From JAUIAI01 sp041396585 (GTDB taxonomy: Bacteria; Pseudomonadota; Gammaproteobacteria; Burkholderiales; Burkholderiaceae_E): a stretch of 64,000 bases of DNA. Location: assembly GCA_041396585.1 (NCBI GenBank), contig JAWKYG010000004.1, forward strand, positions 62,001 through 126,000, in the 5' to 3' direction. Below are positions 9,001 to 16,300 of the stretch, one piece after another. The position numbers and the translations under genes are program-made. The notes under the pieces are model-generated. The model saw only the letters and a list, made by a program, of their open reading frames with translations, was not told the DNA's origin and did not search any database. Each line of letters begins with the position of its first letter. The stretch's first letter is position 1.

Positions 9001-11870
9001 CCACGGTTTCAATCACGGCCAATTATGTCGATGGCGAGGATGTGCTGTCGTTCGTGGATACCGCCAGTATCGCCGGAACCTGGAATGCCGCCACCGGGTT
9101 GCTCACGCTGACGGGCAGCGATAGCGTGGCCAACTATCAGGCCGCCCTGCGCTCGGTCACCTACCGCAACACATCGGAAGATCCCGCGCTCCCGACCAGA
9201 ACCGTCTCGATCAGCGTCAACGATGGCTCATTGGCATCGAACATCCTCACCCGGGACATCAACATCACGACGGTCAATGACGAGCAGGTGCTGACGGTGA
9301 ATCGGGGCCTGTCTGTGGTGATCGGATCGAGCGGGAACGTCATCGCTTCGATCGATCTCCAGACGACCGACGTCGATAACACCGCATCGGAACTCACCTA
9401 CACCGTCGATGCGTTGCCGGGCAATGGCGTGGTGAAGTTGAACGGCACGGCGCTCAATGTCTCGGATACCTTCACGCAGAGCGATATCGACTCGAGCCTG
9501 CTGAGCTTCGACCATGTCGCGGGCAGCTTCGGGACGCTGGCGTTCACCGTGGACGATGGCACCGGCACATCGACCTCGGATGTCTTTCTGCTGACGACCG
9601 GCATCCAGAATGACGCGTACACCACCGACGAAGACACGCCCATCATCATCGACCCGACGACAAATGATGCCGGGCCCAACGGCGAAGCGGTCACCGTGGT
9701 GGAATTCACCCAGCCCGCCAATGGCGGGGTCATCGACAACGGCAACGGCACCCTGACCTACACCCCTGCCGCCGAGTTCAGCGGCGCGGACAGCTTTGCC
9801 TATGTCGGCACCGACGCCGGCGCCGGGCTTGCTCATTACTACGCGTTCGAGGGCGATGCCGCGGATCGAGTCGGCGCGGCGGACGGCACGCTGACCGGAA
9901 CCTCGACGGTCTCCGGCTCTTTCGGGCAGGGTCTGCTGTTCAATGAAACCGCTGACTATGCCAGCCTGCCGGACATCGTCTATCAGACCGCGTTCTCGAT
10001 TTCATTCGATTTCAAGATCGACAATAACGCCGGCTCGCTGTTCAAGTACCTCTACAGCCACGGCGACATCAACGGCACCGATAGCGTCAATATCTTCATT
10101 AATGAGAACGCACACGGAACCGATCCCTCCGTCATGCGCACCGTGGTCCGCGATAGCGACGATACGCTGGACAACTTGGCGCTTCAGTTCGACATTTCGT
10201 CATTGGAGGGCGACGGGCAATGGCACAACTATGTGCTGACCGCCGACGCGTCGGGGCTCAAGGTCTACCTGGATGGCAGCCTGATGGCCTCCGATCCCTC
10301 GCGCGGCACCGCCGGGGTGGACCCGGTACTGGCGGCCATCGTTGGTGCGCGTCATGACCTCGATGCGAGCCGGATGTACGGCGGCTCGCTGGATTCGCTG
10401 CAGGTCTTCGACACCGCGCTGAGCGCCAACCGGGTTTCATCGCTTGGCGCGATGAGCAACGCGGCCACCGTGAATCTCACGGTCAATGCGCTCAATGATG
10501 CTCCGAGCCTCAACGCCATCGAAGCTACGCCGCTGGCATACATCGAGAATGACCCGGCCAGCGTCATCTCGAGCACGATCACCGTGAGCGACGTCGACTC
10601 CCCCAATCTCACCAGTGCGGCCGTTGCGATCTCCGCCAACTATGTCAACGGCGAGGATCTGCTGGCGTTCGCCGATACCGCCAACATCACCGGCAGCTGG
10701 AACGCCGCCACCGGCGTGCTCACCCTCACCGGTGTGGACACCGTCGCCGCCTACCAGGCCGCCCTGCGATCGGTCACCTATCTGAATACCTCGGACGACC
10801 CCTCCGCCCTGACCCGCACCGTCTCGTTCTCCGTCAACGACGGTGCCGGTTCCAACTCCGCCTCGAACACCCTCACCCGCGACATCACCATCGCCCCGGT
10901 CAACGACGCCCCCGTCATCTCCTCCGACGGCGCCGGACCCACCGCCTCCCTGTCCGGGCCCGAGAACAACACCTCGGTCACCACCGTCACCTCGACCGAC
11001 CCCGACTCGCCCCCGCCCACCTACACCATCGTCGGCGGTGATGACGCCGCCCTGTTCTCCATCGACCCCAACACCGGCGTCGTCTCCTTCCTCTCCGCAC
11101 CCGACTTCGAGGCACCCGCAGACCTCAACGCCGACAACATCTACCTCCTCACCGTCGCCGCCGACGACGGCGCCGGCGGGCTGGATACCCAGGACATCGA
11201 TTTCTCCGTCTCCAATGTCAACGAAGGGCCCGTCTCGCCGGTCACCGATGCCGATGGCTCGGCCAATGCCATCGCCGAGGGCTCGCCCAATGGCAGCACG
11301 GTCGGCATCACCGCCTCCGCCTCCGAGCCCGACTTCACCACCGATCTCGTCTCCTACAGCCTCGATGACGACGCCGGTGGGCGCTTCGCCATCGACCCTC
11401 TCACCGGGATCGTCACCGTCGCCAACACCGCGCTGATCGATTTCGAGACCTCGGTCGCGCACAACATCACCGTGCGCGCCACCTCCTCCGACGGCTCGGC
11501 CAGTACCGCGCTCTACACCGTCGCCGTCATCGACATCAACGACACCCCGCCCTCGGTCGATTCCGCCTCCCTGCTCGTGCCCGAGTTCAGCCCCCTCGGC
11601 GCCCCCGTGGGCCTGCTCACCGCCTCCGACCCCGACACCCTGGGCTCCCTGCAGAACTGGACCATCACCGGCGGCTCGGGCGCCACCGTGTTCGCCATCG
11701 ACCCCGCCACCGGACTGATCTCCGTGGCCGACCCTGCCGCCCTGGACATCCTCCTCAACCCCGCCTTCGATCTCGATGTCACCGTCTCCGATGGCTTGAA
11801 CACCAGCGCGCCCCGCAACATCACCATCACCGTCACCAATGTCGAAGAGCCTCCGTGCTCTCGCCCATGA
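1..11870 (+). CDS. Giant repeat-rich surface protein P1, N-terminus outside window
   Basis: The frame is open from base 3, so this is the downstream part of a larger gene; the ATG at 216 is internal. Modules in order: end of a 'DGDGG' module (1-150); three CSLREA-like plus parallel beta-helix units (about 160-2580, 3390-4290, 5125-6210), each opening with an ISLREAI-type motif (the third reads VSLREAI) and holding repeats of the form GNxIGT...IGG...GNLISGN; spacer modules; an NDAP repeat (6960-7370); a PKD-like domain (7370-7620); a beta-propeller of NHL type (7620-8440); another NDAP repeat; a CSPG/cadherin-3-like domain (9290-9600); a Big/cadherin-like domain; a LamG domain (9830-10450); a last NDAP repeat and cadherin-like domains. 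The likely role is an extracellular adhesin or matrix protein. The frame stops at 11868-11870 only because of a local lesion; it reopens at once and continues to 13130. Confidence 0.85.
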   Translation, partial: NASADVAAVQAVIRNVTFHNLDEDPSTANRSIRFRLSDGDGGDAVAQTKTVIVSGDSDLWVTTTSDTADGNVLSVQTLLADRGADGRISLREAITVANNTAGINQIYFNIPDALVGGAHSIALSTALPQITDAVTIDGSTEPDFASTPIVELNGTDAGAAHGLVLSAGSDGSTVTGLVINRFSLNGITILDTTDVTISGNYVGTNVSGTVDLGNGGTGIQIGNITGSIQIGELGAGNLISGNDAAGIEIAGASASANTILGNRIGTNAAGTAALGNANAGIALVAGANGNIIGGTSAAAANLISGNTSGIDINGAGTSNNQVIGNRIGTDAAGTAAIANSNVAITLYNSAHNNIIGGASAAHRNILAGASIDGIRISDVDGTQILNNYIGTDITGTVDLGFAQEGVEIQSGTGTVVGAAGSGNLISGNGFAGISIQGGSAHIVQGNRIGTDAAGLADLGNTGGGILISGGASTNQIGGGGAGEGNLVSGNDSFGIRITGAGSNDNRIENNAIGLNASSSAALANSDDGIRVDGAGAITGTVIGGTTTGLGNTISGNAGDGVEIRDGATSVLVAGNTIGLAADGVTVFGNLENGIRILESDNNIVGGSVAQARNIISGNGSAGLRIDGAGATGNSIFGNYIGTTATGLAAAGNVLEGIKITGAASSNQIGTDLAGAGNLISGNLNDGLAISNASNNIIENNWIGVDASGNVALGNGDDGVQIGVSGAAGNIVGGASALSRNIISGNGDDGLQIYDTAIDTTVQGNYIGVGADGVTAIANASNGIVIYGAAVNSLIGGTGAGEGNLIAHHSSDGVQVIDPGTTGHSFLGNRIFGNAGLGLDLANDGVDINDAGDPDAGPNDHQNHPVLFTSDTSGGNTQITGSLNSAASTNYRIEFFSSATADGTGHGEAETYLGDTSVTTDGSGNASINVSLIGVSVTAGHAVTAMATVDEGGGNYGSSSEFAMNVIATASNAAPVIAFGSGDFAVPENGVIYIIDGTATATDGDSADFDAGHLIVDFSANGAPEDRVFVVHQGTGAGQIGVSGSNISYAGITIGSFVGGTDGSTPLDITLNGAADIVAVQALMRRIGYQVLGEDPSTLTRSIRFTLSDGDGGTSTPIVKNISITADSDLWVTTTADTADGDTSSVQALLTDRGADGRISLREAITATNNSIGTNQIYFSIPDALVGGAHTIQPTTPLPSITDPVDLDATTDPDFAGTPIIELDGSLVGAGGDGLLLTAGSDGSQIRGLVINRFTDDGIDVSGADNVAIHGNLLGVDVSGTSPLANGVRGVYVHGGSTGTVIGSGAAADRNIVAGNSSHGIVISGATNTTIQGNRIGTDLTGTLSLGNIGAGIKLGAGAADTLIGGENAGERNIIAFNQNDGIKVSDATTQRNSFVANIIHDNTGREIDLNDDGLTNNDGNDLDTGPNDLQNFPVLTDAVANGANLLLSGTLDTDKASTDFRIDFYGIAAGGQEVNDHGGGNIHLGSTQITTTPAGDGSFTSVSIANGGLIAGDLVSAIATVIENPGQVGLDALAAYGESSEFAANVAITPSSPPVIGFGEGDKTFSENGAAIFIDTSATATDSDSADFDTGHLVVEFTANGQPEDRLTIVHEGNGAGQIGVSAATISFGGTTIGTFVGGTDGSTPLDITFNASADASATQALMRRIAYQAIGEDPSTLTRTLRFSLSDGDGGIATPITKNVTVAADADIWVSTTSDTSDGDTSSISALQSNKGADGRVSLREAITAANNSAGANQIHFDIPDALTGGAHTIQPLSALPGLTDTVIIDASTEPDFAGTPIVEIDGSLAGLASGLSLNSLADGTTIRGLVVNRFQGTAILIASGADNVTIAGNYIGTDVTGTLDAGSTSNGINVNNVDSLMIGGSSPADRNLISGNDVRQIEINSGATNATIHGNYIGTDASGRAAVGGGLGILLFATSATQIGGPLAGQANVISGLDSGGISLAGGADASIRGNFIGTNAFADNLGNGGAGLVILGAGTQASVGGTVPGEGNTIAFNTSAGVRVDDTGNQHPILGNLIYANGALAIDLASNGITPNDLDDIDAGANGLLNFPVLSAAFAGATTYVSGAYQGLASTDLRLEFFASALPDPAGHGEAERYLGSATISTDASGNASFSLLPLAGATVAGEVISATATIDLGGGNFGATSEFAANVPTTDPAPELNLDPDNSAGAGGGDFLASFTENGAPVAIADADASLIDPDSPNLSSLTVTITNLLDGASEQLAANTGGTGISAAYNSGTGVLTLSGSDSLANYQQVLRSVTYANSSENPGTTARVISFVASDGGFDSTARNASVTVNAVADAPVLAAIEAAPLAVTENDPATAISATITVADVDSTHLTSAAVAISANYVNGEDLLAFADTANITGSWNAATGVLNLAGVDTVAAYQAALRSITYQNLSDDPSTLTRTLSIAVSDDTQPSNIPTRDITITAVDDPPSLTISGTGDAIPGVAYTVNLSATDPDGVAITAWTINWGDGNIETLVGNPATATHTYDLALAGHSLNVSASATDPNGVHFASSLFVPSWSGTDLVHVYDGAIGDFAFTMAPITDGLDNHIEVIQGPNGHLFVSSELGDSVVEYLTDGTLVGTFVTAGSGGLNGSAGMAFGADGHLYVASYGGSEVLRYDGSTGAFIDVFVASGTGGLATPLGLNFGPDGMLYVSSRGANNLLRFDPVTGAPDASFNGNMNGGVPEDFVFAPNGEILAADIGGNVMRIDATTGASLGAFIAFGTGGLSSVAGLAFGPDGHLYVADQGADTIRKYDGQTGLYLGDHVPAGTGGLVQPAYISFEADHQVQVRADVEPVVNLDADASSGAGAGNFLTSYTEDTAPVLIADVDATVADPDSANLESLTVIISNQLDGIDETLSANTAGTSIIAAYTSATGTLSLSGTDTVANYQQVLRTVSYVNASQNPTTTDRIISFTASDGTFTSASVNATVVINASNDAPTLAGIEGSPLAYTENDPDTPITTTLVVSDADSANLASATVSITANYVDGEDVLSFVDTASIAGTWNAATGLLTLTGSDSVANYQAALRSVTYRNTSEDPALPTRTVSISVNDGSLASNILTRDINITTVNDEQVLTVNRGLSVVIGSSGNVIASIDLQTTDVDNTASELTYTVDALPGNGVVKLNGTALNVSDTFTQSDIDSSLLSFDHVAGSFGTLAFTVDDGTGTSTSDVFLLTTGIQNDAYTTDEDTPIIIDPTTNDAGPNGEAVTVVEFTQPANGGVIDNGNGTLTYTPAAEFSGADSFAYVGTDAGAGLAHYYAFEGDAADRVGAADGTLTGTSTVSGSFGQGLLFNETADYASLPDIVYQTAFSISFDFKIDNNAGSLFKYLYSHGDINGTDSVNIFINENAHGTDPSVMRTVVRDSDDTLDNLALQFDISSLEGDGQWHNYVLTADASGLKVYLDGSLMASDPSRGTAGVDPVLAAIVGARHDLDASRMYGGSLDSLQVFDTALSANRVSSLGAMSNAATVNLTVNALNDAPSLNAIEATPLAYIENDPASVISSTITVSDVDSPNLTSAAVAISANYVNGEDLLAFADTANITGSWNAATGVLTLTGVDTVAAYQAALRSVTYLNTSDDPSALTRTVSFSVNDGAGSNSASNTLTRDITIAPVNDAPVISSDGAGPTASLSGPENNTSVTTVTSTDPDSPPPTYTIVGGDDAALFSIDPNTGVVSFLSAPDFEAPADLNADNIYLLTVAADDGAGGLDTQDIDFSVSNVNEGPVSPVTDADGSANAIAEGSPNGSTVGITASASEPDFTTDLVSYSLDDDAGGRFAIDPLTGIVTVANTALIDFETSVAHNITVRATSSDGSASTALYTVAVIDINDTPPSVDSASLLVPEFSPLGAPVGLLTASDPDTLGSLQNWTITGGSGATVFAIDPATGLISVADPAALDILLNPAFDLDVTVSDGLNTSAPRNITITVTNVEEPPCSRP

Positions 11871-12434
11871 GCCTCTCTGGACGAGAACACCCCCAACGGC
11901 ACCCTCATCGCCACCATGAGCGCCTCCGATCCCGACACCGGCGATGTGCTCAGCTTCTCCATCCTCGCCGCCTCTCACCCCGGCGCCTTCACCCTCGATC
12001 CCGCCTCGGGCGCGGTCTCGGTGGCCAACACCGCCGCTCTGGACTTCGAGACCAACCCCACCCTGAGCCTGCAGATCCTGGTGCGCGACGCCTCCGGCCT
12101 GATCGATGTCGCCCCCCTGACCATCTCCCTGGCCGATCTCAATGAGCCCCCCACCGCGCTCATGCTCGATAACACCATCGCCCCCATGCTCGCCGGCCAG
12201 CTCATCGGCACCGTCTCCGCCACGGACCCCGATGCCGGCGAGATCCTCACCTTCAGCCTGCTCGATGATGCCAACGGCTCATTCATCCTCGAGGCCACCG
12301 ACGGCACCCTGCATATCAGCGCACAGCCCACCATCGGCGCCTCCGCGGCACGCGCCATCACCATCGTCGTCACCGACTCCGCCGGCCACCAGCTCTCTCG
12401 CTCCTTCAACCTGCAGCTGATCGAGGTCGATGCA
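10650..12434 (+). repeat. Long direct repeat A, copy 1 (tail of P1)
   Basis: About 1.78 kb covering the end of an NDAP repeat and the cadherin-like domains. It is nearly identical at DNA level to 23075-24841 in P2. This copy has only the small lesion at 11855-11880. Confidence 0.85.
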
Positions 12435-13130
12435 CCCGCGCCCGCGCCGACGCCAACGCCCGGGCCAGCCCCGGCGCCAGCGCCAACCCCCACGCCGACC
12501 GCACCGCCCACGCCCACGTCGCCGCCCGATGAGCTGTCCAATCCGATGCCATCTACGCACCCGGAACTCGTATCGAAGGATCAGGTCCTGAGCGTCGCCG
12601 ACACAGACGATGATGTCGGTGGCAGCGCTGATGAGACCGGCATCATCCGCTTCACGCGGCCTCGTCACGCGGATCATGTACGCCGCCCGATCGAGATCGA
12701 GCTGCCCGTGCCCACCCCGGTGCCCGAGATATCCGCACAGGGGCTGACCATCGACCTCGCCACGCTCACCCTGCCGGGCACCTCACGGGACTTCCTGGAC
12801 TGGGTGCTCGAGCGCAATGCCATCCGCCGGGGCGAGGTTCGGTTCAGCATCGATGAGCGAGCCATTGCGAGGCAGGTGGCCATCCGCCAGGACCATGACT
12901 TGATCGCCGAGTTCGACGGCCTCTACGCCACGGGAGCCCTTATCGGAACCAGCGCTCTCTGGTGGGCAGCGCGCGCCGGCGGGGCCCTCAGCGGCCTGCT
13001 GATCGGGACCCCGCTATGGCGAACGGTCGACCCGCTGCCCATCGCCACCCGGCAGGAGGACGACGGGAGCAGTGATCCGAATGCGCCGACCGACGACGAC
13101 GAGCGCGATCTGCCGTTGCCCGCCCGGTAA
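11871..13130 (+). CDS. P1 C-terminal part: cadherin-like domains, Pro-rich linker and conserved tail module
   Basis: This continues the frame of the preceding segment after the stop at 11868-11870. The P3/P4 versions read EEPPVLAP here, while P1 reads EEPPCSRP-stop. One G missing near 11855 and two bases missing near 11877 would explain both the stop and the restored frame. The segment holds two cadherin-like domains (to about 12434), a linker rich in AP/TP dipeptides (12440-12540), and the tail module (about 12730-13130). That module has a WVLER-AIRRGEVRF segment, a hydrophobic stretch with WWAARAGG and LSGLLIG, the WRTVDPLPI motif, and an acidic end reading DDERDLPLPAR. The first ATG is at 11916, but a separate start is unlikely. 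Confidence 0.8.
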   Translation, partial: ASLDENTPNGTLIATMSASDPDTGDVLSFSILAASHPGAFTLDPASGAVSVANTAALDFETNPTLSLQILVRDASGLIDVAPLTISLADLNEPPTALMLDNTIAPMLAGQLIGTVSATDPDAGEILTFSLLDDANGSFILEATDGTLHISAQPTIGASAARAITIVVTDSAGHQLSRSFNLQLIEVDAPAPAPTPTPGPAPAPAPTPTPTAPPTPTSPPDELSNPMPSTHPELVSKDQVLSVADTDDDVGGSADETGIIRFTRPRHADHVRRPIEIELPVPTPVPEISAQGLTIDLATLTLPGTSRDFLDWVLERNAIRRGEVRFSIDERAIARQVAIRQDHDLIAEFDGLYATGALIGTSALWWAARAGGALSGLLIGTPLWRTVDPLPIATRQEDDGSSDPNAPTDDDERDLPLPAR

Positions 13131-13137
13131 TGCACGC

Positions 13138-13160
13138 ACTCGGGCCGGGGTCCCTCGAGT
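13138..13160 (+). terminator. Possible hairpin after P1
   Basis: Eight bases after the P1 stop codon an imperfect inverted repeat (ACTCG-GG ... CC-CTCGAGT, with a 2-base bulge) could form a hairpin. No T-run follows, so this is only a weak terminator candidate. The rest of the 247-bp gap before P2 shows no feature I recognise. Confidence 0.25.
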
Positions 13161-13377
13161 CCGCATGAGTGCGAGCCTACGAGAGCTCTGGCGCGCCTTC
13201 ATCTGACGCTCCGCCCGCCAGACGCCCATCGACCACTCACTCCACGGACGCTGCCGCCCATGCGGTTCGCTGATTTCCGTACAACACTTCGCCTCGCTGG
13301 CGAACCTCCACTCCCGACCGAACTGCGTTCATCAGTTCGATCCGCATCGGCCACCCGTCTCGCGGCGTAATGGCAGC

Positions 13378-16300
13378 ATGCCCAATTTGCGTCATCGATT
13401 CGCAGCGCTGTTCCGTCGCCGCCCCCGGCGCGACCGCGCGCGCCTACGCGTCGAGTCGCTCGAACCCCGGGTCTTGTTTTCGGCGGAGCTCACGGCCATG
13501 TCGCCCGATGATGCCGAACCCGGTGCATTCGAGCTGCGCGGGTTCGAGGCCACGGAGACGCAAGCCACCGGATCGCAGGATGGATCCAATATTCTGGATC
13601 AGGCAGGCTCGGCTGCGGAACGCCGCTCCGAGTCAGTGACCCGGGGAGACCGGGAACTGGTCATCGTGGACTCGCGCGTCCCGGATCCCGAGAAGCTGAT
13701 CGCCAACCTGACGAACACCTTCCCTGAGCGCCGCTTCGATGTCCTGCTGATCTCCGAACTCGAGAGCGGCCTGCAGCAGATCGCTCAGTTCATTGACGGG
13801 CATCAGCCCTGGGACGCATGGCATGTGTTCTCGCATGCCAGCCCCGGCCAGCTACAGCTCGGCTCGGACATCCTGTCGCAGGATGAACTCCCCCGCCATG
13901 CCGACCAGATCTCTCACTGGGCCGAGGCGCTGACCGATGACGCCGACATCCTGCTCTATGGCTGCGACCTGGCCGGCAATGAGCAGGGACTGGCATTCAT
14001 CGATGCCCTGGCCAGCCTGACCGGCGCGGATATCGCGGCCAGCGACGACCTCACCGGATCCGAGGCCGTTGGCGGAGATTTCACACTCGAGGTGAGTACC
14101 GGCACGGTCGAGACGGCGATCGCCCTGAGTGCTCAGGCCCAGGCGGATTTCCTGGGGACCCTATCGACGTTCACGGTCACTAGCATGAACGATAGCGGTG
14201 CGGGTTCGCTTCGCCAGGCGATCCTCGACGCGAATGGCGCCGGTGGTGCCGACACGATCGCCTTCAATATCGCCGGCACGGGCGTCCATACGATCACACC
14301 GCTTTCGGCGCTGCCGACGATCACCGGTCAGGTCACCATCAATGCCACCACAGATGACAGCTTCGCGGCCAATGGCAGCCGCCCAGCGATCGTTATCGAT
14401 GGCAACAACCTCGCCGCCGATGGGTTCTCGTTCTCGGGGACCGCCGATGGCTCGTCGATTCGCGGTCTCGTGATTCGCGACTTCGCTCAAAACGGCATCA
14501 CGCTGCAGATCGGCGCCGACAACATCAGCATCACCGGCAACTACATCGGCCGACTGACCTCGAGCGGCACGGCCTCGGTGGCCGGCGATGAAAACAACGG
14601 TGTGGGCATCTGGATCAACGGGGCCAACAACCTGATCGGGGGCTCGACGACGGCCGACCGGAACGTCATCGCGGGAAACTTCCACGGCATCGTGATCGAC
14701 GGCGCGACTGGCAGCGGCAACCGGGTGATGGGAAACCGGATCGGCACGGACCTGGGCGGCACGGTCGACATCGGCAACAGCCAGGAGGGCGTGCAGCTTC
14801 TGTCGGGCGCCACGGGCAACATGATCGGCACCGATCTGAACGGCTCGAACGACACCTCCGAGGGCAATCTGATCTCGGGCAATGGCGACAACGGGGTGCA
14901 GATCTGGGCCAGCAACAACAATTTCGTGCGCGGCAACATCATCGGGCTGAATGCCAGCGCCACCGGGATCCTGACCAACGATACCCAAGGGATTCAGATC
15001 GACGGCGGCGGCTCCGGCAACACTGTCGGCGGCACCCAGTCAGCGGCGCGCAACACGATCTCCGGCAACACGAATGCGGGCCTGGAGATCACCGGGGGCA
15101 GTAACAACACGGTCGCCGGCAACATCATCGGCACCAACAGCGCGGATGCGGGCGGCCTGGGGAACGGGGGCTCCGGCATCTATCTGTTCAATGGCACGAC
15201 CAACAACACGATCGGCGGCACCGCCGCCGGATCCACGAATCTGATCTCGGGCAACGGTCTTGACGGCCTGCGGATCAACGGCGCCGGCACCAGCGGAAAC
15301 ATCGTTCGAGGTAACCTGATCGGAACCAATGCGGCCGGGACCGCCCCTCGCGCCAACGCCGGCACCGGCGTGATGATCATCGGCGATGCCGACAGCAACG
15401 TGATCGGCGGCAGTAGCGCAGGCGCTCGCAACATCATCTCCGGCAATGACAACATCGGTGTCTTCGTCACCGGAACGAACAGCAATGACAACATCATTCA
15501 AGGGAACTACATCGGGCTGAACGCGGCCGGCAACGCGGCGATCTCCAACGGCGCCTTTGGCATCGCGGTGGACGGCGATGCGCAGCGCACGATCGTGGGC
15601 GGGTCCGCGGCCGGCGAAGGCAATGTGATCTCCGGCAACACCGGCACCCTCGGCAGCACCGCGCGGGGAGGCATCTACCTGGGATCGTTCGGCACCGTGA
15701 TTCGGAGCAATATCATCGGCCTGAGCGCGGATCAGAGCACGATCATCCCCAACGGGCAGGCGATCGGCAGCAATGGCGGCATCTACCTCTTCGCCAACAG
15801 CACGGCCACGATCGGCGGCACCGCCGCGGGCGCCGGCAATATCATCGCCGGCAATGTCGGTGCCGGCATCGTGGCACAGGCGGGCTTCAGCCAGCAGTTC
15901 AGCGCGCTGGGCAACCTGTTTCGCGACAACACCGGTCTGGCGATCGATCTGGGCAATGACGGGGTCACGGCAAACGACCTCAATGATCCCGACACCGGCC
16001 CGAACGGCCTGCAGAACTATCCGAGCCTCGTTTCGGTCTTCAATGTCGGCGCCGATCTGCGCATCCAGGGCACGATCAACTCCAATGCCAGCACCACGCT
16101 GCGGCTCGAGTTCTTCTCGATTCCGCCGGGCTCGGCAGACGGCAGTGGTCAGGGCGAGGCCTGGGCCTATCTCGGCACGACCAATGTGCTCACCAGTGGC
16201 GCGGGCTCGGCCAACTTCGACATCACGCTGACGGGGCAGGCCCTGCCGACCAATGCCTTCGTGACCGCGACCGCCACCGTCGATCTGGGCGGCGGCAACT

